Source: Marinoscillum sp.
Lineage (GTDB): Bacteria; Bacteroidota; Bacteroidia; Cytophagales; Cyclobacteriaceae
DNA length: 38,421 nt
Assembly (NCBI GenBank): GCA_024305105.1
Contig: JAMWZA010000039.1
Coordinates: 1 to 38,421, forward strand
Direction: 5' to 3'
Shown here: piece by piece, positions 25,519 to 34,769 of the stretch
Layout of the letters: every line of letters starts with the position of its first letter
Numbering within the stretch: the stretch's first letter is position 1
Translations under genes and position numbers: made by a program
Notes under the pieces: generated by a model
Told to the model about the DNA's origin: nothing
Databases searched by the model: none
Seen by the model: only the letters and a program-made list of their open reading frames with translations

Positions 25519-28500
25519 AAAAAGCGATTGTATCCATAATCCTGTTGGTTGTAAGTATTAGTGCTTTTGCACAGTACTACCACACACAATTTGGGCACAA
25601 CCGTATTCAATACAAGCGATTCGACTGGTATTACTATTCCACGAATAACTTTGAGGTGTACTACTATCCGGGAGGCCAGGAATATGCCAAAGAAGCATTG
25701 GAATATCTGGAGGATGAATTTGTTGATCTGACGGACATCCTAGGATACGCACCTTACACCAAAACCAAGATATTTATTTACAATTCCATCCATGATTTGC
25801 AGCAAAGCAACATGGGTATTGGTGGTGATGTCTTTACCATTGGGGGAAAGACGGATTTTGTCAAACTTCAAATAGAGCTAGCATATCCAGGTCAGTCAGA
25901 TCTGTTTAAAAAAGAGATCATGTACAACATGTCAGAGATGTTGATCAATGACATGATGTTTGGTGGTAGTCTGGCTGAGATATTCCAAAACTCCTATTTA
26001 TTGTCTTTGCCCGAATGGTTTATTGAAGGCGCTGCGAGATATCTGGCCTATGGCTGGTCGGGAGAAATGGACGATTACGTCCGTGACTATCTTGATCGTA
26101 GAAAAATAAATAAACTTGTAAAAATTCAGGATGAGGAGGCGGCGATCGTTGGTCAGTCCATCTGGAACTACATTGCTTTACAATATGGTAAGAGCAATAT
26201 TTCCAATGTGCTAAATCTGACCAGAATCATTCGCAATGAGGAAACAAGTATTGCGAATACACTGGGAGTAACGTTCAAAGAATTTCTGACTGATTGGCAA
26301 AATTTTTACCTGTTTCAAAAACAGGAGATTGAGGAGAATTATAAATCGCCTGATTTAAATAATGAAGTAGCGTCTTTTAGGAATAAGGAAGTAACGCTGA
26401 ATCATGTACGGACGAATGCCAATGGCGATAAAGTAGCATATGTCTATCATAAGAATGGCCGGTTCAAGGTCAATGTGATGGATCTTACCTCTGGTAAAGA
26501 GTCCACTGTTGTCAATGGCGGTTATTTAATCAATGAGCAAGAAGTTGATTATCATCTACCACTAATTGACTGGCAAGACAATGAAACGCTTGGTGTGCTG
26601 TTGTACAAACGAGGCTATTTATACCTTAATACTTACAATACCGAGACAAAAGAGAAGCTGCAGAAACCGCTGACCAGATTCAGACAGGTGGAGAGTTTTT
26701 CTTTCAACGACAATGGTAAGTTGGCGGTGATCAGTGGTGATATAGGAGGACAAAATGATCTATACCTTATCTCTATGAGGAGAAATGCGATCAAGCGAAT
26801 TACCGATGATCTTTATGACGATTTGGATCCGGTTTTTATTCCTGGCTCAGCCACCATAGTGTTTAGTTCAAATCGTGTGTCTGATTCTGTAGAACTCGAA
26901 AGGATTAGGATGGATGATGTGCCAGATAGGTACAATTTGTTCTTGTATAATCTGGACACGACCACTGTGAAGTTTGCACGATTGACGAATACATTTAGTG
27001 TGGACAGAAAGCCTTTAGCAAAAAATGGGAATGAAATATACTACCTGAGTGATCAAAAGGGGATTTCAAATCTTTATAAATACACACTTTCAGATTCGAC
27101 GTTCGTACAGCTTTCCAACTACGAATATGGAATCAGTGATTATGACATTGCTTTTAATCCAGATAAATTGAGTTATCTGATGCTGGATGATGGTCGTATG
27201 AAAGTTTTTAATCTGGGGTACGACTTAAATAAGCGGATGTTTACACCACAAACCGCTCGTCAGCGCATGTTTCAAGCACGCTATCTTGCGCAAAGAACTG
27301 CGAATAGAAAGGCTCCTATAGCTGCTACACCAGACAAAGTTCAACCCGTTTCGGAAGTCTTGTCTGATCTGGATTCTGCGATCTTGCCCGATTCATTCAT
27401 TTTTGAAGAGGACAGGGATTCATTAATCGCGGTAGAAGAAGTTGTAGACCCAGTGCGCGAGGAGGAGATTTCTGGTGACTTTATTGATACAGATAATTAC
27501 ACTTTTGAGGACGAAAAACCACAACGTCCACAATCTGAAAAACGTCCTAGTTTCCGTCCCGAATCATTTTTCGCTAATTATCAAAAGTTAGAGAAAGAAA
27601 CGACCATCATAGGTCCAAGAGCATATGAACCCCGATTTAGTTTTAATAACCTCATTACCTCATTTGCCATTGACCCCATAAGAGGATTTAGTTTCTTACT
27701 AGAGACAGAAATCAATGATATGTTGGAAAACCATCGTCTCAATGGGGGTGTTTTGGCTAATACAAATCTGAAATCAGCTAATATTTATGGAGAGTATCAG
27801 TACTTGAAATACTGGATGGATTTTCACTTAAGATTTGAGCGCAACTCCTACCTTATAGACCCTTCTACCTCATTTTTACGTGGTAGATCAGAAGAAAACA
27901 TTATTCAGCGGTATGCCCTAAACCGTGTGGAGCTGGCGGCAGCTTTACCCCTTACCAATACCTTTAGGTTAGAAGTTGCACCTTTTTACACAAGCACTTC
28001 CTTTAGAAATTTACAATGGGAGGCTGTGCGTAATTCTGCTAACCCTAGCATTGCTCTAGCGCCCGATAATGATGTGCAATATGCCGGAGCACGTGCAGCA
28101 CTGGTGCTAGATAACACGATTGAACGTGGGTTTAATATCTATCAGGGGACTAGAGGAATTATTGAGTTCGAGCAGTATTTGGGTGTGTTAAATGCAGGTA
28201 AAAGTTTTAGTAAGTTACGTGTTGATCTTCGTCATTATCAGAAAATTCACCGAGAGTTTACCCTGGCCGGTCGCTTGTTTTATGGAAAATCGATGGGACC
28301 CAACTCCCAGCAATACTTAATTGGAGGGATGCAGAACTGGGTGTTCCAAAGCTTTGAAGATCAAGGACAAGAAGATCCATTGAAAGTGTCGAACTCGCTC
28401 GACAACTCTAATTTATTATTTACAGAATTCGTCACCAATCTTCGCGGGTTTGACTACAATCAAATGTATGGAACCGATGCATTGGTGTTTAACGCAGAGT

Positions 28501-28832
28501 TAAGACTTCCGGTATTTAGATATTTTTCCAGTGCCCCGATCTCATCTGCTTTTCTAAGAAATTTTCAGATTATTGGGTTCTATGATTTGGGAACTGCCTG
28601 GACAGGACGTCCACCTTTTACCCGCGAAAACAGCGCCTTCACGAAGAAATATGTTACTTCGAACTTTACTGCGGAGCTCTCCAACTATCAAAATCCATGG
28701 CTTGCTAGCTATGGTATGGGCCTTCGTACTGTTCTTTTGGGGTACTATTTGAAGTTGGACGTGGCCAAGCCAATTAGAGATTTTGAGGTCGGCGACACAA
28801 GAATTTACCTAACTCTCGGTTTAGATTTCTAA
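25515..28832 (+). CDS. Outer-membrane protein with peptidase_MA-like, TolB-propeller and Omp85-like barrel regions
   Basis: This is a 1105-aa protein with a signal peptide (ending SISAFAQ, about 20). Residues 40-280 resemble the peptidase_MA fold: LPEWFIEGAARYLA (166-177) is its EGxA element, but the HExxH position reads YNMSE (137-141), so it should not be catalytic. Residues 290-590 form a TolB/WD40-like propeller with repeats of the NDLYLIS and DPVFIPGSATIVFSSNRVSD type. After a Pro/Asp/Glu-rich linker (about 595-690), the rest is beta-barrel-like, with LRGFDYNQMYG, NAELRLPVFRYF and a terminal Phe, as in Omp85/BamA-type surface antigens. It probably sits in the outer membrane with a periplasmic propeller. 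Its role is unknown; envelope assembly or transport is inferred. Confidence 0.75.
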   Translation: MKKAIVSIILLVVSISAFAQYYHTQFGHNRIQYKRFDWYYYSTNNFEVYYYPGGQEYAKEALEYLEDEFVDLTDILGYAPYTKTKIFIYNSIHDLQQSNMGIGGDVFTIGGKTDFVKLQIELAYPGQSDLFKKEIMYNMSEMLINDMMFGGSLAEIFQNSYLLSLPEWFIEGAARYLAYGWSGEMDDYVRDYLDRRKINKLVKIQDEEAAIVGQSIWNYIALQYGKSNISNVLNLTRIIRNEETSIANTLGVTFKEFLTDWQNFYLFQKQEIEENYKSPDLNNEVASFRNKEVTLNHVRTNANGDKVAYVYHKNGRFKVNVMDLTSGKESTVVNGGYLINEQEVDYHLPLIDWQDNETLGVLLYKRGYLYLNTYNTETKEKLQKPLTRFRQVESFSFNDNGKLAVISGDIGGQNDLYLISMRRNAIKRITDDLYDDLDPVFIPGSATIVFSSNRVSDSVELERIRMDDVPDRYNLFLYNLDTTTVKFARLTNTFSVDRKPLAKNGNEIYYLSDQKGISNLYKYTLSDSTFVQLSNYEYGISDYDIAFNPDKLSYLMLDDGRMKVFNLGYDLNKRMFTPQTARQRMFQARYLAQRTANRKAPIAATPDKVQPVSEVLSDLDSAILPDSFIFEEDRDSLIAVEEVVDPVREEEISGDFIDTDNYTFEDEKPQRPQSEKRPSFRPESFFANYQKLEKETTIIGPRAYEPRFSFNNLITSFAIDPIRGFSFLLETEINDMLENHRLNGGVLANTNLKSANIYGEYQYLKYWMDFHLRFERNSYLIDPSTSFLRGRSEENIIQRYALNRVELAAALPLTNTFRLEVAPFYTSTSFRNLQWEAVRNSANPSIALAPDNDVQYAGARAALVLDNTIERGFNIYQGTRGIIEFEQYLGVLNAGKSFSKLRVDLRHYQKIHREFTLAGRLFYGKSMGPNSQQYLIGGMQNWVFQSFEDQGQEDPLKVSNSLDNSNLLFTEFVTNLRGFDYNQMYGTDALVFNAELRLPVFRYFSSAPISSAFLRNFQIIGFYDLGTAWTGRPPFTRENSAFTKKYVTSNFTAELSNYQNPWLASYGMGLRTVLLGYYLKLDVAKPIRDFEVGDTRIYLTLGLDF

Positions 28833-28840
28833 ATTTACGG

Positions 28841-29713
28841 ATGCTTCAATCAATGACAGGATTTGGTTCTGCAGAGACAGAGTCATCAGATTACCGTATC
28901 AAAATTGAGATCAAGACCCTTAATAGCAAGTTTCTTGACTTTAGTCCTAAACTTCCTCGTGAGCTTTCAGATCGTGAACTAGAGGTAAAGGGAATTATCA
29001 CCAATCAGTTAAAACGAGGGAAAGTAAACCTCTCAATCGATATCATCCCTCTTGGGCTGGATGAACCTAATATCCACATTAATGAGGGACTTTTTAAATC
29101 TTACTACAAGCAATACGAGAAACTAGCGAGTGAGGTAGAAGCAAATCCAAAGGATTTATTCAGACTTGCCCTACACTCTCCAGATGTGATTGTAGCGGAT
29201 GAGTCCTCGTCTTTTCAGGATTGGGGTATTGTTAAATCGGCTTTGGAATCTGCATTGGAGAAGTGCAATGCATTCAGAGCAGAGGAAGGCGAAACACTTC
29301 AAAAAAATCTGGAAAGCTATATTGATGGTATTGCAGCTGGTCTGAAAGAAGTCACAGCCAGAGACCCAGAACGTATTCGTTTAATCCGAGAGCGTATTAC
29401 CAGTAATATTGATGAAATCCGAGATAAGACACAAGTGGATCAAAACCGTTTTGAACAGGAACTAATCTATTACATCGAGAAATTGGATATCACTGAGGAA
29501 AAAGTACGATTAGCCAGACATTTGGACTACTTCAAAGAAGTAATGGGTGCTAGTGAATCTGAGGGTAAAAAGCTTGGATTCATTTCGCAGGAGATCGGTA
29601 GAGAAATAAATACCATCGGTGCGAAAGCCAATGATGCGGTGATTCAGCGGGCAGTGGTACAAATGAAAGATGATCTGGAAAAGATCAAAGAACAGTCAAT
29701 GAATATTATATAA
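28841..29713 (+). CDS. yicC: YicC family endoribonuclease
   Basis: This is a 290-aa YicC/YloC protein. It has the invariant N-terminal SMTGFGSAE and the LNSKFLD motif of the YicC N-domain (about 1-155), and a C-terminal DUF1732 domain (about 205-290) with GKKLGFISQEIGREINTIGAKAND and MKDDLEKIKEQSMNI. E. coli YicC has been described as an endoribonuclease involved in small-RNA turnover; activity here is inferred from the family. It begins 8 nt after the barrel protein and is closed by the terminator at 29717-29747. The usual final Glu after the Asn-Ile ending is replaced by Ile, a minor variation. Confidence 0.92.
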   Translation: MLQSMTGFGSAETESSDYRIKIEIKTLNSKFLDFSPKLPRELSDRELEVKGIITNQLKRGKVNLSIDIIPLGLDEPNIHINEGLFKSYYKQYEKLASEVEANPKDLFRLALHSPDVIVADESSSFQDWGIVKSALESALEKCNAFRAEEGETLQKNLESYIDGIAAGLKEVTARDPERIRLIRERITSNIDEIRDKTQVDQNRFEQELIYYIEKLDITEEKVRLARHLDYFKEVMGASESEGKKLGFISQEIGREINTIGAKANDAVIQRAVVQMKDDLEKIKEQSMNII

Positions 29714-29716
29714 AGT

Positions 29717-29747
29717 AAAAGGAGGCCAAAGACCTCCTTTTCTATTT
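29717..29747 (+). terminator. Intrinsic terminator, probably bidirectional
   Basis: A perfect 9-bp stem AAAAGGAGG / CCTCCTTTT (29717-29725 and 29733-29741) with a 7-nt loop is followed by a T-rich tract. The A-run on the left makes it work on the minus strand as well. It lies exactly between convergent yicC and the DUF2911 gene, whose stop is at 29747. Confidence 0.85.
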
Positions 29748-30274
29748 TATTTGATATCAAATTTTACAGCCAGATTTTCCCAACTCATACTCACCGTTCC
29801 ACTATCATTTGCATCGATGGTGAATCTTTCATAGAATTTGTCTGACTTTTCTGATTTAGCCGAAATGCGGAGGACGTCTTTCTCACTGTCATAGTCATAG
29901 GCTCCCCACTGATCCCAGGTTTTGTTAAAAATGATAGTCCATTCTTCCTCACCAGGTATGGTAAATAGGCCGTACTTTCCTTTAGGAAGATTTTTGCCAT
30001 TGATGGTTACATCTTTACTTACTTCTATCCAGGAAGCTTCGTTGGCACCTGTTCTCCATACTTTTCCATATGGAACAAGTCCATCCCATACTTTTCGTTC
30101 CTTTACAGCAGGCTGACTATAATCAATAGTGACTGCTGTGCCATCTACTGTAGCCTTGGTCTGTGCTGGTGGACTGGGTCTTTTGCTTTTGTCTTGTGCA
30201 TCTGCAGCTAATACAACCGCCACAATAAAGCTGAGACTGAGTAATGTTTTGAATGCTTTTAGTAGTCTTTTCAT
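29747..30274 (-). CDS. Secreted DUF2911 domain protein
   Basis: This is a 175-aa protein with a signal peptide ending near residue 26 (VVLAADAQ). The remainder is a single DUF2911 domain: VTIDYSQPAVKERKVW, LVPYGKVWRTGANEAS, LPKGKYGLFTIPGEEEWTIIFN and WDQWGAYDY are all typical. The family is common in Bacteroidota and has no known biochemical role. It is monocistronic as far as visible, convergent with yicC through the shared terminator, and divergent from the lipoprotein gene at 30417. Confidence 0.9.
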   Translation of the reverse strand: MKRLLKAFKTLLSLSFIVAVVLAADAQDKSKRPSPPAQTKATVDGTAVTIDYSQPAVKERKVWDGLVPYGKVWRTGANEASWIEVSKDVTINGKNLPKGKYGLFTIPGEEEWTIIFNKTWDQWGAYDYDSEKDVLRISAKSEKSDKFYERFTIDANDSGTVSMSWENLAVKFDIK

Positions 30275-30364
30275 AGGTTTAATTTTTTAATGTTTCACGT
30301 AATGTGGACGAGTTTGTTGTGATTCCTTGCAGGAGGAAAGTTTTCTGGCGGACATTCGCATACC

Positions 30365-30372
30365 TAAATTTG
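30365..30372 (+). promoter_or_regulatory. Candidate -7 box for the lipoprotein-mazG unit
   Basis: TAAATTTG matches TAnnTTTG and lies 44 nt before the chosen ATG at 30417. It also argues against a longer reading frame that starts upstream at a TTG (30327), since the box would then be inside the gene. The -33 region (TTTTC at 30341) is weak. Confidence 0.42.
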
Positions 30373-30416
30373 AGAAAACTAGGAAATCACTATATTGTAC
30401 AAAAAACCAGACAATA

Positions 30417-30986
30417 ATGATCAAGCCAACTTACCTAACGATTTTTGCTTTGATAGTCATGTCCTGTTCATCAGAGGTCAGTAGAGAGAAGAGACCATTG
30501 GTGGATGCAGTTGATAACAAAGTAAGAGACATAGATGCTAACCATAGAGTGAGTATTCGAGAAGATGATTTTCATCAAGGAGATTCGATTTATAAAATTC
30601 GTGGATATTTCATGGATGAAACCCTGCTGAAGCTAGTGGGAGTGCTTCATACCTCGCATATCGACCGAGACGATTACTTCTATTTTGATGAACACGTGCC
30701 GATCTTCAGTGGTCATGTAGTGGTCTCTAAAGACGACAATATCGCTTCCGAATACAAATACTACTATGGTGCTGATGGGTTTGTGGATGAGGCTCTTTAT
30801 TGGGAAGACCATTATACACCTGGTAAGCGATTCCCGGTTGAGCACTTTAATGAGTTTGAACCTGACCGTGATTCCCTTCGTCAGGCAGAGGAGGAGCGAC
30901 TTCTTTTTTTCCTGACCAAGCTAGAGATGGAAGGATTTGAGATACGTCATCTCAATGAAAATTTGGATGCAAACGTGAAACGTTAA
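30417..30986 (+). CDS. Small lipoprotein of unknown function
   Basis: This is a 189-aa protein with a lipoprotein signal (MIKPTYLTIFALIVMSC, lipobox V-M-S-C, Cys17). The mature part is acidic, with DDYFYFDEHVPIFSGHVVVSKDDN and EYKYYYGADGFVDEALYWED, and a charged helical tail (RDSLRQAEEERLLFF). I do not recognise the family. The frame is open upstream to 30327, but the ATG at 30417 gives the lipobox and follows a promoter-like box. Its stop is 1 nt before the mazG-like gene, so it is the first gene of a four-gene tight unit running to 32010. Confidence 0.7.
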   Translation: MIKPTYLTIFALIVMSCSSEVSREKRPLVDAVDNKVRDIDANHRVSIREDDFHQGDSIYKIRGYFMDETLLKLVGVLHTSHIDRDDYFYFDEHVPIFSGHVVVSKDDNIASEYKYYYGADGFVDEALYWEDHYTPGKRFPVEHFNEFEPDRDSLRQAEEERLLFFLTKLEMEGFEIRHLNENLDANVKR

Positions 30987-30987
30987 T

Positions 30988-31314
30988 ATGACAATAGAAG
31001 AAGCTCAGGCCAAGGTAGACGAGTGGATAAATACTGTAGGAGTAAGGTATTTCAATGAGCTAACCAATATGACGATTCTTACTGAAGAAGTAGGAGAGCT
31101 GGCTCGGTTGATGGCTCGAAAATACGGCGAGCAGTCGTTCAAGGAGTCTGACAAAAACCGTGAGCTAGATGATGAGATGGCGGACGTGCTTTGGGTGCTC
31201 ATTTGTTTGGCTAATCAGACGGGAGTAAATTTGACGGACGCTTTGAAGAAGAATTTTGAAAAGAAAAATATCCGGGATGCCACACGGCATCAGGATAACG
31301 AAAAATTGCATTAA
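30988..31314 (+). CDS. MazG-like nucleotide pyrophosphohydrolase
   Basis: This is a 108-aa all-alpha NTP pyrophosphohydrolase of the MazG/dUTPase superfamily. The metal-binding pattern is complete: EEVGELARL (ExxE, about 31-39) and ELDDEMADVLWVL (E..DE..D, about 58-70). Members cleave NTPs or dNTPs, often non-canonical, to NMP and pyrophosphate; the substrate cannot be told. It begins 1 nt after the lipoprotein gene, and its stop overlaps the next ATG by 1 nt (TAATG). Confidence 0.9.
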   Translation: MTIEEAQAKVDEWINTVGVRYFNELTNMTILTEEVGELARLMARKYGEQSFKESDKNRELDDEMADVLWVLICLANQTGVNLTDALKKNFEKKNIRDATRHQDNEKLH

Positions 31315-31721
31315 TGGATGTTACGCTCACAACTCCCGCACTCTTGTTTCCTGCCATTTCACTGCTCTTACTGGCATATACCAATCGTTTTTTGGCGATA
31401 GCTAGCATCATTCGCCAGCTCCATAAGATATACATGGAAAACCCTAAGAGTATAGTGGAAGGGCAGCTACAGAACTTAAGGTTGAGACTATTTCTTATAC
31501 GGGCAATGCAGTTTATGGGAGTGGCTAGTTTGTTTCTGTGTGTGTTGGCAATGTTTTTTATTTATTTAAAAATTGGTCAGTGGGGTAGTTATACCTTTGG
31601 TGTATCACTTGTATTTTTATTACTGAGTTTGTTTATCTCTCTCAGAGAAATACAGCTTTCTACCAAGGCATTGGAGATAGAGCTGAGTGATATGGAGTTT
31701 GGATCTAAATTGAAATTTTAG
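31314..31721 (+). CDS. DUF2721 family membrane protein
   Basis: This is a 135-aa integral membrane protein with an N-terminal hydrophobic helix (TPALLFPAISLLLLAYTNRF), a short basic/polar helix with the family's NRFLAIASIIRQL segment, and a hairpin of two helices (about 66-85 and 93-112). This is the DUF2721 layout; its function is unknown. It overlaps the mazG-like gene by 1 nt and is followed after 1 nt by the YciI gene. Confidence 0.82.
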   Translation: MDVTLTTPALLFPAISLLLLAYTNRFLAIASIIRQLHKIYMENPKSIVEGQLQNLRLRLFLIRAMQFMGVASLFLCVLAMFFIYLKIGQWGSYTFGVSLVFLLLSLFISLREIQLSTKALEIELSDMEFGSKLKF

Positions 31722-31722
31722 G

Positions 31723-32010
31723 ATGCACTATTTAGTAATAGGACGAGATGGTAAAGATGCTGCTGATCGAAGACAAAGTAGCCGACCAGCACATCTGGAA
31801 GGTGTAAAGCAATTGAAAGAGGCCGGCAAGATTCTTTATGCCGTAGCGATGATTGAGCAGGGTAAAATGGTTGGTTCTGTTATGATCATGAACTTTACCT
31901 CTGAAGCAGATCTTGAAAAATGGAAGTCAACTGAACCTTACATTACAGAAAATGTATGGGAAAGTGTGGAGATTACAGAATGTGCCATTCCTCCGCTGTT
32001 TACTAAATAG
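31723..32010 (+). CDS. YciI family protein
   Basis: This is a 95-aa ferredoxin-like alpha/beta protein. It has YLVIGRDGKDAADRR at the N-terminus, the conserved RPAHLEGVKQLKEAG with the family His, GSVMIMNFTSEADLEKW, and the closing DPY-like motif as TEPYITENVWESVEI. YciI proteins are small enzymes or stress-related proteins of mostly unknown substrate. It is the last gene of a four-gene unit and overlaps the convergent comB by 8 nt. Confidence 0.88.
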   Translation: MHYLVIGRDGKDAADRRQSSRPAHLEGVKQLKEAGKILYAVAMIEQGKMVGSVMIMNFTSEADLEKWKSTEPYITENVWESVEITECAIPPLFTK

Positions 32011-32710
32011 CCTCTAACTTTCCGTCTTTAAACTCAGGCAAGACACTATATAAACTCTGATTCATACAGAATTCAATGTCTTTACCAATTCCGAATGTAG
32101 CTAGTCGCTGTGCATGACTGGATTCTTTCGCTATTTCCATTAAGTCATGCGCATTGGCCCGGTAGAGTTGATGAGCTATCAGCGACGGATCACCTTTTCG
32201 CTTATGTGAGGCTTTGATCTCTTCTATCAGCGCGCCAGCGAAAAGGGTGTCTTCAATGTTGACGGTGCCTTTCCATCCTGCACAATGAATTACAACATCC
32301 TTACGAGAGGTGGAAAGGTAATTGGCAACTGATCTTAGGTTTAAAAACGCTCCAATTAAAATTTGATCAGCCGCTAGAGATGCTAAAATAGTGCGCGTTC
32401 CATTGGTGGTAGTTACGACTATGGATTTGTCTTGAAACTCATCTCGCATGTATTCATATGGCGAATTGCCGATGGTAAACTCCTCTAGTTTTTTACCGCC
32501 ACGTTCTCCGGCAGTAATCATGCCCTTTTTTAGACCGAGCTCCAGGCACTCTTCCACAGATCCCACCGGGTGAATAGACTTCACTCCATGGGCCATCCCG
32601 GTGACCATACAGGAGGTCGCTCTGAAAATGTCTACAGCAACGACAATTTTATTTGTTAGATCGAACTGACCAATCAGTTCTGGTGTAAGGCAAACTTCTA
32701 CTTGATTCAT
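32003..32710 (-). CDS. comB: 2-phosphosulfolactate phosphatase
   Basis: This is a 235-aa ComB family protein. It has [20 protein letters not shown] near the N-terminus, [31 protein letters not shown] (about 99-109) and [23 protein letters not shown] (about 140-162), which together define ComB. The archaeal enzyme hydrolyses 2-phosphosulfolactate in coenzyme M synthesis; in bacteria it is usually linked to sulfolactate or capnine-type sulfonolipid precursor metabolism, which would suit this phylum (inference). It overlaps the end of gcvT by 4 nt (ATGA), so it is translated with it. Confidence 0.88.
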   Translation of the reverse strand: MNQVEVCLTPELIGQFDLTNKIVVAVDIFRATSCMVTGMAHGVKSIHPVGSVEECLELGLKKGMITAGERGGKKLEEFTIGNSPYEYMRDEFQDKSIVVTTTNGTRTILASLAADQILIGAFLNLRSVANYLSTSRKDVVIHCAGWKGTVNIEDTLFAGALIEEIKASHKRKGDPSLIAHQLYRANAHDLMEIAKESSHAQRLATFGIGKDIEFCMNQSLYSVLPEFKDGKLEAI

Positions 32711-33789
32711 TTGATAAAGGGAGGCTTGGTTACTTTGGCTTCCAGTTGTTTATTTCTAACCGCGATGAAGATCTTACTTTCAGGTTTATGATGACCTAGC
32801 TGCACATATCCTAAACCAATTCCTTTGTTCAACAGTGGAGACATGGTTCCTGAGGTTACTTTTCCAATTATACTACCAGACTCGTCCACGATTTCATAGT
32901 CGTGTCTAGGAATTCCCTTCTCGACCATTTCAAATCCGACCAGTTTACGGGAAACTCCTTCTTCCTTCTGTGCTTTAAGTGCTTCAGAATTGATGAAGTC
33001 TTTGGTGAATTTAGTAATCCAGCCGAGTCCAGCCTCTAATGGAGAGGTCTCATCTGTGATGTCGTTTCCATACAAACAAAATCCCATTTCTAGTCTGAGT
33101 GTATCTCGGGCACCTAGTCCAATTGGCGCAATTCCAAATTCTTTTCCAGCTTCAAAAAGCTTTGTCCAAACTTCTTCGGCATTTTCTTTATGGACATAAA
33201 GTTCGAATCCGCCTGCTCCAGTATATCCTGTACCTGAGATAATCATTTGCTTTCCGGCCAGTTCACCCTCGGCAAAGTGATAGAATTTAATGCTAGAAAG
33301 ATCCGTGCTGGTTAGCTTCTGAAGTGTCGCATTTGCTTTGGGACCCTGCACTGCAAATAGGACCATCTGCTCAGAAATATCCTCCATCTGCGCGTCGAAG
33401 TTGTTATGAGACTTGACCCAATTCCAATCCTTTTCAATGTTAGAAGCATTCACTACAAGCATGTATTTCTCAGCACTGAACCGGTAAACAATCAAATCAT
33501 CTACAATGCCACCTTTATCGTTTGGAAAGCAAGAATACTGAGCCTGGCCATCAATGATTTTGGAGGCATCATTTGAGGTAACCTTTTGGATAAGGTCAAG
33601 TGCCTCTGGGCCAGTAATCATGAATTCTCCCATGTGCGAGACATCAAAAACACCAACTGCTTCGCGTACTTTCATGTGTTCTTCTTTATCCGAAGAGTAT
33701 CTGACAGGCATCTCATATCCAGCGAAAGGCACCATTTTCCCACCTAGGGAAACATGCACGTCATGAAGGGGTATTCTCTTTGTATCCAT
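32707..33789 (-). CDS. gcvT: Glycine cleavage system aminomethyltransferase (T protein)
   Basis: This 360-aa enzyme transfers the methylene group from aminomethyl-lipoyl H protein to tetrahydrofolate, releasing ammonia. It has [18 protein letters not shown] at the N-terminus, [20 protein letters not shown], the catalytic-site Asp in the [14 protein letters not shown] region, [13 protein letters not shown] (about 183-195) and the C-terminal [21 protein letters not shown]. The length is normal. The other gcv genes are not in the window. A good promoter lies just upstream, and comB follows with a 4-nt overlap. Confidence 0.95.
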   Translation of the reverse strand: MDTKRIPLHDVHVSLGGKMVPFAGYEMPVRYSSDKEEHMKVREAVGVFDVSHMGEFMITGPEALDLIQKVTSNDASKIIDGQAQYSCFPNDKGGIVDDLIVYRFSAEKYMLVVNASNIEKDWNWVKSHNNFDAQMEDISEQMVLFAVQGPKANATLQKLTSTDLSSIKFYHFAEGELAGKQMIISGTGYTGAGGFELYVHKENAEEVWTKLFEAGKEFGIAPIGLGARDTLRLEMGFCLYGNDITDETSPLEAGLGWITKFTKDFINSEALKAQKEEGVSRKLVGFEMVEKGIPRHDYEIVDESGSIIGKVTSGTMSPLLNKGIGLGYVQLGHHKPESKIFIAVRNKQLEAKVTKPPFIK

Positions 33790-33811
33790 GGGGTAAGTTT
33801 GTTTATGGGCG

Positions 33812-33842
33812 CAAAAGTAAACTAATCTCAGGTATTCATCAA
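33812..33842 (-). promoter_or_regulatory. Candidate Bacteroidota promoter for gcvT-comB
   Basis: On the minus strand, TTG (33840-33842) is followed after 20 nt by TACTTTTG (33812-33819), both fitting the TTG/TAnnTTTG consensus. Transcription would start around 33805, leaving a leader of about 15 nt before the gcvT ATG. That is too short to hold a glycine riboswitch, and none is seen. Confidence 0.55.
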
Positions 33843-34618
33843 TCGATGGCTAACTGTAAACTAACCGGGCAGTGATCCGAACCAAAATATTCATTGTGAA
33901 TTTCGGCACCTTTTAGTTGGTCCTTTAGTCGCTCACTCGCCAGGAAATAATCGATTCGCCAACCAACATTTCGATCACGTGCTTTGAACTTATAATTCCA
34001 CCAGGAATATTTTACTTCTTCCGGATAAAATTGCCTAAACGTATCGATGAATCCAGCTTCCAGGATGTTGTCCAATCCATCAATTTCAGTTTGAGTGTAA
34101 CCGGATGTTTTATTGTAATTCGGTTTAGGTCTGGCAATATCGATTTCTGTATGAGCCACGTTTAAGTCTCCACACACCACCACAGGCTTTTTTTCATCAA
34201 GTGCCATCAAGTGATCTCTGAAAGCAACATCCCATTCTGCTCGGTAGTCTAGTCGCTTCATCCCAGCTCCAGAGTTAGGGGTATAAACGGTTACCAAAAA
34301 GAATTGATCAAACTCAGTAGTGATGACTCGTCCCTCCTGATCATGTTCTTCAATACCCATGTCGTATATGACTTCCAGGGGCTTTGTCTTTGTAAGAATC
34401 GCAGTACCGGAGTATCCTTTTCTGGCTTTGGAGGAATTGTAGTAAAACTCGTAACCTGGTACTGTTTCAAGTGCTGATTGGACATCCTCAGGCTGGGCCT
34501 TGGTTTCCTGAAGACAAAGGATATCTGGATTCAAGTCTGCGACATCCTTCAAGAAGTCTTTCTTTAAAATAGCACGTATTCCGTTGACGTTCCAGGAGAC
34601 AAGTTTCAATTCTGACAT
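33839..34618 (-). CDS. xth: Exodeoxyribonuclease III
   Basis: This 259-aa exonuclease/AP endonuclease (EEP fold) cuts at abasic sites in base-excision repair. It has [11 protein letters not shown] (metal Asn), [11 protein letters not shown] (metal Glu about 37), the conserved Tyr in [24 protein letters not shown] (Asp/Asn about 147-149), [11 protein letters not shown] and the catalytic GSDHCPVSL at the end. All active-site residues are present and the length is typical of the ExoA/XthA family. It is separated from gcvT by 49 nt that contain the gcvT promoter. Confidence 0.95.
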   Translation of the reverse strand: MSELKLVSWNVNGIRAILKKDFLKDVADLNPDILCLQETKAQPEDVQSALETVPGYEFYYNSSKARKGYSGTAILTKTKPLEVIYDMGIEEHDQEGRVITTEFDQFFLVTVYTPNSGAGMKRLDYRAEWDVAFRDHLMALDEKKPVVVCGDLNVAHTEIDIARPKPNYNKTSGYTQTEIDGLDNILEAGFIDTFRQFYPEEVKYSWWNYKFKARDRNVGWRIDYFLASERLKDQLKGAEIHNEYFGSDHCPVSLQLAID

Positions 34619-34769
34619 GGGTTATGCTTCGACGTTTATAATTTTGGCTCGAAGTTAATAATTCAGCGCGCAAATCTCTAGGCATGATCATTTGATAACT
34701 GGGGACTAGAACTAAAAGTAATTTGGTTGCTCTCAGAATCTGAGGGTCTAAAGTTCTTTGAATTCTGGT
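34619..34769. other. Intergenic region with no recognised element
   Basis: This is the first half of the 327-nt gap between xth and the SiaC-family gene. It holds a small palindrome CTCAG-AAT-CTGAG (34732-34744), too short to be a convincing terminator or operator. No exact TAnnTTTG box is visible on either strand. The second half (34770-34937) contains a possible small gene, listed separately. Confidence 0.4.

Noticed and set aside
33790-33838. Glycine riboswitch before gcvT
   Set aside because: The gap is only 49 nt and the predicted leader about 15 nt, far too short for the aptamer.
34732-34744. CTCAG-AAT-CTGAG palindrome between xth and the small ORF
   Set aside because: Short stem, 3-nt loop and no T-run; not a convincing terminator or binding site.
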